A stretch of 17,558 nt of DNA, from positions 1 to 17,558 of the forward strand of contig WLQO01000011.1 of assembly GCA_009698295.1 (NCBI GenBank). The letters are read 5' to 3'. Source of the stretch: Actinomycetota bacterium. Lineage in GTDB: Bacteria > Actinomycetota > Actinomycetes > Nanopelagicales > Nanopelagicaceae. Made by a program: the position numbers and the translations under genes. Each line of letters opens with the position of its first letter. Within the stretch, counting starts at the first letter, position 1. The notes beneath the pieces were generated by a model. The model saw only the letters and a program-made list of their open reading frames with translations, was not told the origin of the DNA and ran no database searches. Positions 7,806-15,658 of the stretch are shown here, one piece after another.

Positions 7806-9016
7806 TAATCCAGCGGAATTCCAAAGTAATTTGCTGCGGTTTGTACATCTTTATCTCCACGACCAGAAAGATTTATGACGATGATGGCATCTTTCCCAAG
7901 CTCGTTTCCAACTTGAATTGCACCTGCTAGTGCGTGCGCAGTCTCAATCGCGGGGATAATTCCTTCTGTCTTAGATAAGAGCGCGAAAGCATGCATGGCT
8001 TGATCGTCAGTGATGGCGCGGTATTCGGCGCGACCAATGTCATGCAGATAGGCGTGCTCTGGGCCAACACCTGGATAATCAAGCCCAGCAGAAATTGAAT
8101 GCGACTCAACGGTCTGACCATTTTTATCTTGCAGAACATAAGAACGCGTTCCATGCAGAACGCCAGGTGTTCCGCCGGTAATTGTTGCTGCATGGCGACC
8201 AGTTTCTACGCCGTCACCACCTGCCTCAAGTCCTATTAAGCGCACCGTCGGATCTGAAATAAAGCGATGGAAAATTCCGATGGCATTTGATCCGCCACCA
8301 ACACATGCCAGCACCGCATCTGGAAGACGGCCTGTCAGCGCAAGAACTTGTTCCCGGGTTTCTTCGCCGATAATTTTATGAAAATCTCTAACCATTGTCG
8401 GGAAGGGATGTGGACCTGCGACCGTGCCCAATAAGTAATGTGTGGTTTCAACGTTTGTTACCCAGTCGCGCATCGCTTCATTAATGGCATCTTTTAACGT
8501 TCGTGACCCAGAAGTAACTGGAACTACTTCAGCGCCTAACAATTTCATACGTGCCACATTTAACGCTTGGCGCTTTGTATCTTCTTCGCCCATGTAAACA
8601 ACACATTCCAAACCCATCAGCGCCGCAGCTGTAGCGGCGGCAACGCCATGTTGGCCCGCACCGGTTTCGGCGATGATTCGTTTTTTACCCATGCGCTTTG
8701 TAAGCAGAGCTTGTCCGAGTACGTTATTTATCTTGTGGCTGCCAGTGTGGTTTAAATCTTCTCTTTTTAAAATAATTCTTGCGCCACCTGCATGCTCTGC
8801 AAAACGTTTCGCCTCTGTGATGATGCTGGGACGGCCGGTGTAAGTGCGATGAAGTTCAGCAAGTTCAGCGACAAAAGCTGGATCTAACTGTGAAGTGCGA
8901 TGGGCTTCTTCTAACTCTTCGAGCGCACCAATTAGCGCTTCCGGAACAAAGCGACCACCGTATGGACCGAAGTGCCCAAGTATCGCGCCAAGATCTTCAC
9001 GCTCTGATGTCGACAT
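7805..9016 (-). CDS. trpB: Tryptophan synthase beta subunit
   Basis: TrpB joins indole and serine to give tryptophan, using pyridoxal phosphate. The 403-residue length fits the family (TrpB1 type). The PLP lysine is Lys95 in LNHTGSHKINN, preceded by LKREDL. GAGQHGVA, with the catalytic Glu just ahead in AETGAGQ, and the phosphate-binding CVGGGSNAIG are present, and HSISAGLDYPGVGPEH matches the communication region. It begins nine bases after trpC and overlaps trpA by one base, as expected for two subunits made in equal amounts. Confidence 0.98.
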   Translation of the reverse strand: MSTSEREDLGAILGHFGPYGGRFVPEALIGALEELEEAHRTSQLDPAFVAELAELHRTYTGRPSIITEAKRFAEHAGGARIILKREDLNHTGSHKINNVLGQALLTKRMGKKRIIAETGAGQHGVAAATAAALMGLECVVYMGEEDTKRQALNVARMKLLGAEVVPVTSGSRTLKDAINEAMRDWVTNVETTHYLLGTVAGPHPFPTMVRDFHKIIGEETREQVLALTGRLPDAVLACVGGGSNAIGIFHRFISDPTVRLIGLEAGGDGVETGRHAATITGGTPGVLHGTRSYVLQDKNGQTVESHSISAGLDYPGVGPEHAYLHDIGRAEYRAITDDQAMHAFALLSKTEGIIPAIETAHALAGAIQVGNELGKDAIIVINLSGRGDKDVQTAANYFGIPLD

Positions 9017-9025
9017 AGTTAAAGC

Positions 9026-9799
9026 CTACCCTTGACCTAATAAGGTGCGCATCGCCAAATTAGGATCTGCCGATGTGACAAGGGCTTCACCCACCAATAT
9101 CGCATCTGCGCCTTGGTTCTGGGCAAATTCCACATCACTTCGCTGCGCGATTCCGGATTCTGCAACGCGGATAATCTCGATTGGAATTTGTGGAATCAGA
9201 TTGGCAAATGCTGCTGTATCGACATCTAAAGTCTTCAAGTTACGGGAATTTACGCCGATGATCCGTGGAGAAATTTCCATGGCTCGCTCTAGCTCATCCG
9301 CGGTATGGACTTCGAGCAACGCTGCCATTCCCATCTCGGTGGTCAGATCATAAAAATCTCGCAGTTGACTCTTAGCCAGCGCTGCAACAATCAACAGCAC
9401 CATATCTGCACCATGTGCGCGCGCTTCAAAGAATTGGTATTCATCAACCATAAAATCTTTACGCAATACTGGAATGGAAACCTTGGCGCGAACCGCCGTT
9501 AAATCTGCGAGTGTTCCTTTGAAACGACGCTCTTCAGTCAGAACGCTAATCACACTTGCGCCCGCTTCCTGATATCGCTCGGCAAGTGCGGCAGGATCGA
9601 CAATTGCAGAAAGCGCACCTTTACTTGGAGAAGAGCGTTTAACTTCTGCTATCACTTTCATTTCACTGCCTTTAAGTGCCGCATGTGCATCTAAAGCAGG
9701 TGCTGCTTGAGCCATTTGCTCATGGATCTCAGCTAACGATCTGCGTCGCTTACTTAAATCTTCACGCACGCCCTCAATAATTGAATCCAAGACGCTCAT
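9026..9799 (-). CDS. trpC: Indole-3-glycerol phosphate synthase
   Basis: TrpC closes the indole ring from 1-(2-carboxyphenylamino)-1-deoxyribulose 5-phosphate with loss of CO2 and water. This 257-residue form is single-domain, not fused to TrpF. Catalytic and binding residues are visible: Glu52 and Lys54 in AEVKRSSPSKG, Lys114 in LRKDFMVDEYQ, Glu163 in ALLEVHT, Asn184 in GVNSRNL, and Glu214-Ser215 in VAESGI. Its ATG overlaps the stop of the upstream small membrane protein in an ATGA. The substrate would come from a PRA isomerase, and the only candidate here is PriA. Confidence 0.98.
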   Translation of the reverse strand: MSVLDSIIEGVREDLSKRRRSLAEIHEQMAQAAPALDAHAALKGSEMKVIAEVKRSSPSKGALSAIVDPAALAERYQEAGASVISVLTEERRFKGTLADLTAVRAKVSIPVLRKDFMVDEYQFFEARAHGADMVLLIVAALAKSQLRDFYDLTTEMGMAALLEVHTADELERAMEISPRIIGVNSRNLKTLDVDTAAFANLIPQIPIEIIRVAESGIAQRSDVEFAQNQGADAILVGEALVTSADPNLAMRTLLGQG

Positions 9800-9969
9800 T
9801 TATCGCCACCATCTTTGGTGGGATCTATTCCGCTATCAAGTGCGCTCCATGGAGTGTGAACCTTTGGTTTGCGCTCATATCTGGAAGAGATATTGAAGCG
9901 ACGAGATAGCAAAAAGACTAGTAAGAGGATTACGACTAGAGAAACCAGAACTGGCGCAAAATCTGACAT
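9796..9969 (-). CDS. Small single-helix membrane protein in the trp operon
   Basis: A 57-residue open frame starts at ATG 9969, immediately next to the trpE stop, and ends in a TGA that overlaps the trpC start by four bases (ATGA). It has a short N-terminus (MSDFAP), one hydrophobic helix at about residues 7-22, a basic cluster (RRF...RYERK), and a polar tail with HTPWSALDSGIDPT. Many actinobacteria carry a longer multi-helix Trp-biosynthesis-associated membrane protein (TIGR02234) at this position. From memory its C-terminus has a similar W-x-ALD-x-G-x-DPT tail, so this may be a shortened form keeping the last helix and tail. Function is unknown; the exact fit between two genes supports it being real. 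It could instead be an unrelated small protein. Confidence 0.75.
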   Translation of the reverse strand: MSDFAPVLVSLVVILLLVFLLSRRFNISSRYERKPKVHTPWSALDSGIDPTKDGGDK

Positions 9970-11466
9970 TTAAGATTCTATATTTCCGCTAGTTAATTTA
10001 TTAGCAGCGCTAACTGCTCCTAAGACAGCAGCAGCTTTATTTAAACATTCTTGGTTCTCTGATTCTGGATCTGAGTCAGCGACTACCCCGGCGCCAGCTT
10101 GTACGTATGCCATCTTGTTGTAGATCAGCGCAGTGCGTATCGCGATGCAAGTATCGATATTGCCGGTGAAATCTAAGTAACCAATTGCGCCACCATATAA
10201 GCCGCGACGCGTTGGTTCTAACTCTTCAATAATCTCCATCGCTCTTGGTTTTGGCGCCCCGGATAACGTTCCGGCGGGAAAGACTGCAAAGAGCGCATCA
10301 ACTGGCGAAGCCTTTTCAGATAATTTACCGATTACAGTTGAGACGATATGCATTACATGTGAATAGCGCTCGATATGCATAAAATCTATTACCTCAACGC
10401 TGCCAGGTGCACATATACGTCCAAGATCGTTACGACCAAGATCTACCAACATCAAATGCTCGGCGCGTTCTTTGGGATCGGCAAGCAACTCCTCGCCTAA
10501 GCGATGATCTTCTTCTGCCGAAGCAGAACGCTTTCGAGTGCCCGCAATTGGATGAACCATTACCTCTTTGCCAGTGACTTTTACCAATGCTTCAGGGCTG
10601 GATCCAACTACTTCGACTCCATCAGTAAATCGAAAGAGATACATATAAGGGCTGGGGTTATGTAAACGAAGCATGCGATAAACATCGAGAGCATCTGCCT
10701 TGCATTCCATAGCAAATCGTTGCGAAAGAACAATTTGAAAAGCTTCACCTACCAATATCTCTTCTTTCGCCTGCGCGATCTTGGCTTTGTACTCATCACC
10801 TGAAATATTGCGTGTAAAAAGCGGTTCGCTCTTTGTCGGTAACTCAGATACAAATCCCGGAAGTGAGCCTGCGAGGTCGCTCTGCATTCGATCTAAGCGC
10901 ACTTGGGCATCATCGTAGGCTTGATCGACGCGATCACCGGTTCCGTCCCAGTTAATTGCATTTGCAATCAAAGTGATTGTTCCTTCAGCGTGATCCATAA
11001 CCGCTAGATCACTCGTTAACATAAATGCGAGTTCAGGTAGATCTATATCTTTCTTTCCCAGAGATGGCAGTTTCTCTAAGCGACGGACCGAGTCATAACC
11101 CATGTAACCGACTAACCCACCAGTCAATGGTGGAAGTCCAGCGATTTTCGGCGAACGCAGATGCGCCGCTGAAAGTCGCAGCGCCGCAAGTGGATTAATA
11201 CCAACTGGTGCACCTGCTGGAGTTGTTCCTACCCAGATCGCCTTGCCATCTTTCTCACTTAAAGTTGCTTGACTATTTGCTCCAATAAATGAGTAACGCG
11301 ACCACGCTCCCCCGTGTTCGGCCGATTCCAATAGAAATGTAGAAGGCGCGTTCTTAGCTAACTTGCGGTAAATACCAATCGGGGTTTCACCATCAGCTAG
11401 AAGTTTGCGGTAAACCGGAATTACATTAAAACTCTTGGCATATTCTTGAAATTCAGAACGGAGCAT
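9970..11466 (-). CDS. trpE: Anthranilate synthase component I
   Basis: TrpE converts chorismate to anthranilate, using ammonia delivered by a TrpG glutaminase. The 498-residue protein has the N-terminal tryptophan-binding motif (LLES, Ser48) and NPSPYMY (270-276), both expected of a feedback-inhibited enzyme. The catalytic domain shows HPIAGTRKR (305-313), RNDLGRI near 345-351, GTLSGAPKPRAMEII (399-413), and QAGAGVVADSDPE. The start overlaps the hisI stop by one base (TAATG), which ties tryptophan genes to the histidine genes. No leader peptide or attenuator precedes it. No trpG lies in the window, so a glutaminase (possibly shared with aminodeoxychorismate synthesis) must be elsewhere. Confidence 0.98.
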   Translation of the reverse strand: MLRSEFQEYAKSFNVIPVYRKLLADGETPIGIYRKLAKNAPSTFLLESAEHGGAWSRYSFIGANSQATLSEKDGKAIWVGTTPAGAPVGINPLAALRLSAAHLRSPKIAGLPPLTGGLVGYMGYDSVRRLEKLPSLGKKDIDLPELAFMLTSDLAVMDHAEGTITLIANAINWDGTGDRVDQAYDDAQVRLDRMQSDLAGSLPGFVSELPTKSEPLFTRNISGDEYKAKIAQAKEEILVGEAFQIVLSQRFAMECKADALDVYRMLRLHNPSPYMYLFRFTDGVEVVGSSPEALVKVTGKEVMVHPIAGTRKRSASAEEDHRLGEELLADPKERAEHLMLVDLGRNDLGRICAPGSVEVIDFMHIERYSHVMHIVSTVIGKLSEKASPVDALFAVFPAGTLSGAPKPRAMEIIEELEPTRRGLYGGAIGYLDFTGNIDTCIAIRTALIYNKMAYVQAGAGVVADSDPESENQECLNKAAAVLGAVSAANKLTSGNIES

Positions 11467-11837
11467 TAGCGCTGACCTTCCGAGCCATTTAACGCTATTG
11501 GGTTATGAAAACAGCTCTGCTCTCCCGTGTGGCAAGCAGCTCCAACCTGCTCGACTTTTATCAGGATCGCATCTCCATCACAATCAAAGGAGAGCGCTAA
11601 AACTTTTTGCGTGTGTCCAGATGTAGCGCCTTTCTCCCAAAGTTCTTGGCGGCTACGGCTCCAATATGTTGCTCGACCAGTTTTAAGAGTGATCGCTAAA
11701 GATTGGCGGTTCATATATGCCAGCATCAGTACTTCACCAGTTTTTGCATCCTGGGCTATTGCTGGAATTAGATCAAACTCAGATTTTAAGCGCGCCGCAA
11801 TATCGGCAGGTAGATCCGAGGGTAGTTGCGCAGCCAT
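11466..11837 (-). CDS. hisI: Phosphoribosyl-AMP cyclohydrolase
   Basis: HisI opens the adenine ring of phosphoribosyl-AMP, the third step of histidine synthesis. The 123-residue protein is the cyclohydrolase domain only; the HisE pyrophosphohydrolase domain fused to it in enterobacteria is absent. Magnesium-site residues Asp85, Asp87 and Asp89 are in FDCDGDA, and zinc-site cysteines are Cys86, Cys102 and Cys109 (ACHTGEQSCF). ATYWSRSRQELWEKG is strongly conserved. It starts 14 nt after hisF with only a weak ribosome binding site and overlaps trpE by one base. Confidence 0.97.
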   Translation of the reverse strand: MAAQLPSDLPADIAARLKSEFDLIPAIAQDAKTGEVLMLAYMNRQSLAITLKTGRATYWSRSRQELWEKGATSGHTQKVLALSFDCDGDAILIKVEQVGAACHTGEQSCFHNPIALNGSEGQR

Positions 11838-11851
11838 GGTCTTATTCTGCC

Positions 11852-12625
11852 TTAGGCGATGCGGTTGTTGCGAATGGAATAACCCTGAGCGGTTAAGTAC
11901 TTCTTAACATCACTTATTCGATGAATTCCAAAGTGAAATACGCTCGCGGCAAGTAAGGCATCAGCACCGGCATCCAGTGCTGCTCCAAAATCTTCGAGTG
12001 TGCCAGCGCCGCCACTAGCAATCAGTGGAACTTTAGATACGGCTCGTACCGCGGTAATCATTCCGATGTCATATCCAGCGCGAGTGCCGTCGGCATCCAT
12101 TGAATTTAGCAATATCTCTCCTGCACCAAGTGCGCATGCCTTTTCAACCCAAGCTAGTGCATCAAGGCCTGCGCTCTGTCGCCCACCATGTGTTGTAACT
12201 TCAAAACCAGATTCAGTGCGGGCGCGACGTGCATCTACTGAGATAACTAAAACCTGCGAACCAAAACGATCGGCAATTTCTGCAATCAGTTCAGGTCGGG
12301 CAATTGCTGAAGTATTAATTGAAACCTTATCTGCACCAGCGCGCAGTAAGCGATCCACATCTGCCACGCTGCGAATTCCGCCACCAACGGTCAGTGGGAT
12401 AAATACCTGCTCGGCAGTTTTACGCACCACATCCAAAGTTGTTTCACGATCTGAACTACTGGCGGAAATATCCAAAAATGTTAACTCGTCTGCGCCTTCT
12501 AGGTTATATAAGTTAGCCATTTCCACTGGATCACCAGCATCAACCAAATCTGTAAAGTTGACGCCTTTGACAACACGGCCATCTGTTACATCCAAGCAAG
12601 GAACGATGCGGATTGAAAGCCCCAT
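11852..12625 (-). CDS. hisF: Imidazole glycerol phosphate synthase cyclase subunit
   Basis: HisF uses ammonia from HisH to turn PRFAR into imidazole glycerol phosphate and AICAR. The 257-residue TIM barrel carries the catalytic aspartates Asp12 (PCLDVTDGRVVKG) and Asp131 (VISVDARR). Half-barrel phosphate loops are seen as TVGGGIRS (79-86) and ASGGAG. The start abuts the priA stop with no gap, and hisI follows after 14 nt. It resembles PriA, as both descend from the same half-barrel duplication. Confidence 0.98.
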   Translation of the reverse strand: MGLSIRIVPCLDVTDGRVVKGVNFTDLVDAGDPVEMANLYNLEGADELTFLDISASSSDRETTLDVVRKTAEQVFIPLTVGGGIRSVADVDRLLRAGADKVSINTSAIARPELIAEIADRFGSQVLVISVDARRARTESGFEVTTHGGRQSAGLDALAWVEKACALGAGEILLNSMDADGTRAGYDIGMITAVRAVSKVPLIASGGAGTLEDFGAALDAGADALLAASVFHFGIHRISDVKKYLTAQGYSIRNNRIA

Positions 12626-13366
12626 TTATTTAACGCCTTTAGTAATCGCTAAGGCTTCCTGCAAAGTGAATGCTCCTGCATATAACGCCTTGCCAACAAT
12701 CGCGCCTTCAACGCCAATTTCATGTAAAGCCGAGAGCGCTGAAATATCGGCAAGGGATGAAATTCCGCCACTTGCGACAACTGGCTTACTTGTTGCGCTA
12801 CAAACTTCGCGCAGTAATTCCAAATTTGGGCCTTGTAAAGTTCCATCCTTGGTTACATCGGTTACGACGTAACGTGCGCAGCCATCACTTTCTAACCGCG
12901 CTAGCGTTTCAAATAGATCTCCACCTTCTTTTGTCCATCCGCGTGCGGCAAGTACATGACCGCGTACATCTAGACCAACAGCAATTCGATCACCGTGTTC
13001 TGCAATTACCCGAGCCGTCCATTCCGGATTTTCCAAAGCCGCTGTACCGAGGTTTATACGACTACAACCTGTGGCCAATGCGCGCTTTAGCGATTGATCA
13101 TCACGAATACCACCAGAGAGCTCGACCTTTATATCTAAACGTCCAACAACTTCGGCAAGAATTGCGCTGTTATCTCCCCGCCCGAAAGCCGCATCTAGAT
13201 CTACTAGGTGCAGCCATTGCGCACCCGCTGCTTGAAACTCGAGCGCCACTTCTAGTGGCTGACCGTAAATACTCTCGCGCGCTAATTCTCCCTGAACCAG
13301 TCTTACGGCACGACCATCTTTTACATCTACCGCTGGAAGCAGTTCTAAATAATTAACTTCGCTCAT
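12626..13366 (-). CDS. priA: Bifunctional HisA/TrpF isomerase (PriA)
   Basis: This 246-residue TIM barrel isomerises ProFAR in histidine synthesis and, in Actinobacteria lacking trpF, also phosphoribosylanthranilate in tryptophan synthesis. Catalytic aspartates are Asp14 (LPAVDVKDG) and Asp174 (TKDGTLQGPN). Features typical of PriA rather than plain HisA are VRGHVLAARGWT with Arg142 and Trp144, and GDLFETLARLESDGC. In mycobacterial PriA the equivalent Arg and Trp are swung in alternately for the two substrates. No trpF is present in the window, which fits a dual role. It overlaps hisH by four bases (ATGA) and touches hisF. Dual activity is inferred from family knowledge. Confidence 0.93.
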   Translation of the reverse strand: MSEVNYLELLPAVDVKDGRAVRLVQGELARESIYGQPLEVALEFQAAGAQWLHLVDLDAAFGRGDNSAILAEVVGRLDIKVELSGGIRDDQSLKRALATGCSRINLGTAALENPEWTARVIAEHGDRIAVGLDVRGHVLAARGWTKEGGDLFETLARLESDGCARYVVTDVTKDGTLQGPNLELLREVCSATSKPVVASGGISSLADISALSALHEIGVEGAIVGKALYAGAFTLQEALAITKGVK

Positions 13367-13965
13367 AACAACCCCACCCAGTTCTTAATTAATTGCAGCC
13401 CAGCATCGCCAGATTTTTCAGGGTGGAACTGCGTGGCGCAAATTGCACCATCTTCTACTGCGCTAAGAAATTTTTCACCGTGAGTTGTCCATGCTTGCGC
13501 AGAACCGATGCTGGCTTTAGCAGCATAAGAATGGACAAAGTAAAAAGATTGATCTGCAATACCGTCAAAGAGCGTCGATTGCCCAGTAATTTCAACGCTA
13601 TTCCAACCCATATGCGGCAAGATCGGCGCAACTAACTTTGTGATGCTCTCTTGCCAAATGCCAACGCCTTTATGTAATCCGTCATTTGCATGTTCATCAC
13701 CATCGCGAAAGAGAATTTGCATACCAACGCAAATACCAAGTGTGGGACGTTTGGCAGCAACGCGTGCACGGACAATTTCATCTCCCCCGATAGCAACTAA
13801 CCCACGCATGCAGGCAGCAAATGCTCCGACGCCTGGAACGACAAGTCCTGCCGCGTTCAAAGCTGTATCTCGATCGGATGTAACTACAACTTCAGATCCA
13901 CTTCGTTCAAAGGCGCGTTGCGCCGAACGTAAATTGCCTGACCCGTAGTCAAGGATTGCAATCAC
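13363..13965 (-). CDS. hisH: Imidazole glycerol phosphate synthase glutaminase subunit
   Basis: HisH hydrolyses glutamine and channels ammonia to HisF. The 200-residue class I amidotransferase shows the nucleophile Cys79 in LGICVGMQILF, and His181 and Glu183 in QFHPEKSG complete the triad. LDYGSGNLRS at the N-terminus and PHMGWN and FVHSYA are typical. It starts two bases after hisB and overlaps priA by four bases. Confidence 0.98.
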   Translation of the reverse strand: MIAILDYGSGNLRSAQRAFERSGSEVVVTSDRDTALNAAGLVVPGVGAFAACMRGLVAIGGDEIVRARVAAKRPTLGICVGMQILFRDGDEHANDGLHKGVGIWQESITKLVAPILPHMGWNSVEITGQSTLFDGIADQSFYFVHSYAAKASIGSAQAWTTHGEKFLSAVEDGAICATQFHPEKSGDAGLQLIKNWVGLL

Positions 13966-13967
13966 TA

Positions 13968-14552
13968 TTAGAGCGACCCTTTTGTGGAAGGAACTCCTGC
14001 GATTCCGCCATCGAGTGAGACAGCGTCGCGAAGTGCGCGAGCAACTGCTTTAAATTGTGCTTCAAATACGTGGTGCGCATTGCGACCTTCGAGAACACGA
14101 ATATGAAGTGCGATGCGTGCTTCAGCAACAATTGACTCCCAAATGTGCTTGCCAAGTGTTGTATCAAAAGTTCCGATCAACTCCACGATTTCAGGTTGGC
14201 GGTGTACTAGGTACGGACGCCCGGATAGATCTACCGCGGCCTGAACTAGAACTTCATCAAGTGGAACCATGGCATCGCCAAAGCGTCGAATACCAACTTT
14301 GTCACCAAGTGCTTCGCGAAGAGCTTGCCCAAATGCGAGCGAAGTATCTTCAACGGTGTGGTGTGAATCCACATCCACATCGCCAGTTGTCTTTACCGTC
14401 AGATTAAAACCTGAGTGCTTTCCAAGCTGCGAGAGCATATGGTCGAAGAAAGGAACGCCGGTATCAACTGAGATTGCGCCTTCTCCATCTAAATTCAATT
14501 CAACGATGACGTGTGACTCTTTAGTCTTTCGTTCTACGCGAGCTGTTCTCAT
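13968..14552 (-). CDS. hisB: Imidazoleglycerol-phosphate dehydratase
   Basis: HisB removes water from imidazole glycerol phosphate to give imidazole acetol phosphate. The 194-residue protein is the single-function form without the phosphatase domain found in enterobacteria, so histidinol phosphatase must be encoded elsewhere. Metal-binding motifs are HHTVEDT (His64, His65, Glu68) and HHVFEAQFKA (His160, His161, Glu164), and FFDHMLSQLGKHSG is conserved. The start overlaps hisC by four bases (ATGA) and hisH follows after two bases. Confidence 0.98.
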   Translation of the reverse strand: MRTARVERKTKESHVIVELNLDGEGAISVDTGVPFFDHMLSQLGKHSGFNLTVKTTGDVDVDSHHTVEDTSLAFGQALREALGDKVGIRRFGDAMVPLDEVLVQAAVDLSGRPYLVHRQPEIVELIGTFDTTLGKHIWESIVAEARIALHIRVLEGRNAHHVFEAQFKAVARALRDAVSLDGGIAGVPSTKGSL

Positions 14553-15658
14553 TGGCTTTCTCCATTCAAGATTTCCTGCAGGGCGGCGATAAATTTTTTA
14601 TTCTCGGCCTCATTGCCAATGGTCATACGTAAGTGAGCTAATAATCCCACATCTCTAATGAGAACGCCGCGATCTAGTAATTTGCGCCAAAGTTCGGCTG
14701 GTTCTTGGCTAAATCCGCTAAATAGGATGAAGTTGGCTTGGCTGGGAATTACCTGCAACCCCATTTCTTCTAATTGTTTTACTACGATTTTTCGCGAGGC
14801 AATTAGCGATGAAACGGTACCCAATAATTCTTCCTGAAAATCTAAAGCAACTTCAGCTGCTGCCTGTGTTAGCGCGCTCAAATGATACGGAAGGCGTACT
14901 AAAAACATTGCAGAAACTATCTCTGGATCAGCGACTAAATATCCTAGGCGTGCACCTGCAAAGGCAAATGCTTTACTCATTGTGCGAATCACAATCAGAT
15001 TAGGATATTTGGCTATTAAAGTAATTGCAGACGGTAAGTCAGAGAACTCGGCGTAAGCCTCGTCAACAATTAGCAAACCATTTATCTTTGCTGCTGCATC
15101 TGCCAGCTTTGAGATTTCATCCAAAGTAACCGTTGTTCCGGTTGGGTTATTAGGAGTAGTGATAAAGGTCAAAGACGGTTTTACATCCGCAATTTCCTGC
15201 AACGCTTTCTCGGTATCAAGTGAGAAATCTGCACGGCGTCCGCCATCGCGCCAATTAACACCGGTTACCTTTGCGATTAAAGGGTGCATGGAATAAGACG
15301 GCGTAAAGCCAAGTGCGGGACGATCACCAAATGCCATAAAGAGCGATTGGATTATTTCGTTGCTGCCATTTGCGGCCCAAACTTGATCAAAATTAATGGA
15401 AGTACCAGAAAGGTTGTTAATAAAATTGGCAAGTGCCTTACGAAGTACAACGGCATCACGATCTGGATACCTATTTAAATTAAGTGCTACTTGGTGGGCG
15501 CGATCTGCGATTGCTTGCGCCAACGCCGGCGATGGGGCATATGGATTTTCATTTGTGTTTAAAGTCGCCTCAGCTGGTACCTGTGGAGCACCGTATGGAG
15601 AAAGTGGCTGTAAATCTTGGCGCAGCGGCAACCAAGTTGGCCATTTTTTACCGCTCAT
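14549..15658 (-). CDS. hisC: Histidinol-phosphate aminotransferase
   Basis: HisC is a PLP enzyme that transfers an amino group from glutamate to imidazole acetol phosphate. The 369-residue fold-type I protein shows NTNENPY (34-40), TPNNPTG with Asn170, IVDEAY with Asp199, the PLP lysine Lys229 in MSKAFAFAGARLGY, and an arginine near the C-terminus in LRMTIG for the substrate carboxylate or phosphate. It overlaps hisD and hisB by four bases each (ATGA). Related aminotransferases can act on aromatic keto acids; the his context favours HisC. Confidence 0.97.
   Translation of the reverse strand: MSGKKWPTWLPLRQDLQPLSPYGAPQVPAEATLNTNENPYAPSPALAQAIADRAHQVALNLNRYPDRDAVVLRKALANFINNLSGTSINFDQVWAANGSNEIIQSLFMAFGDRPALGFTPSYSMHPLIAKVTGVNWRDGGRRADFSLDTEKALQEIADVKPSLTFITTPNNPTGTTVTLDEISKLADAAAKINGLLIVDEAYAEFSDLPSAITLIAKYPNLIVIRTMSKAFAFAGARLGYLVADPEIVSAMFLVRLPYHLSALTQAAAEVALDFQEELLGTVSSLIASRKIVVKQLEEMGLQVIPSQANFILFSGFSQEPAELWRKLLDRGVLIRDVGLLAHLRMTIGNEAENKKFIAALQEILNGESQ

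Noticed and set aside
11466..11480. A tryptophan attenuator or leader peptide before trpE
   Set aside because: trpE overlaps hisI by one base, so there is no room for a leader, and no Trp-rich short frame was seen.
12000..12872. A 290-codon plus-strand open frame opposite hisF and priA
   Set aside because: It lies wholly antisense to two clear enzyme genes and has a low-complexity Ser/Thr/Ala/Pro-rich composition typical of antisense readings. No domain or operon context supports it.
12670..13356. A 228-codon plus-strand open frame opposite priA
   Set aside because: It is antisense to priA, rich in Leu, His and Arg as expected from the complement of coding DNA, and has no recognisable motif.
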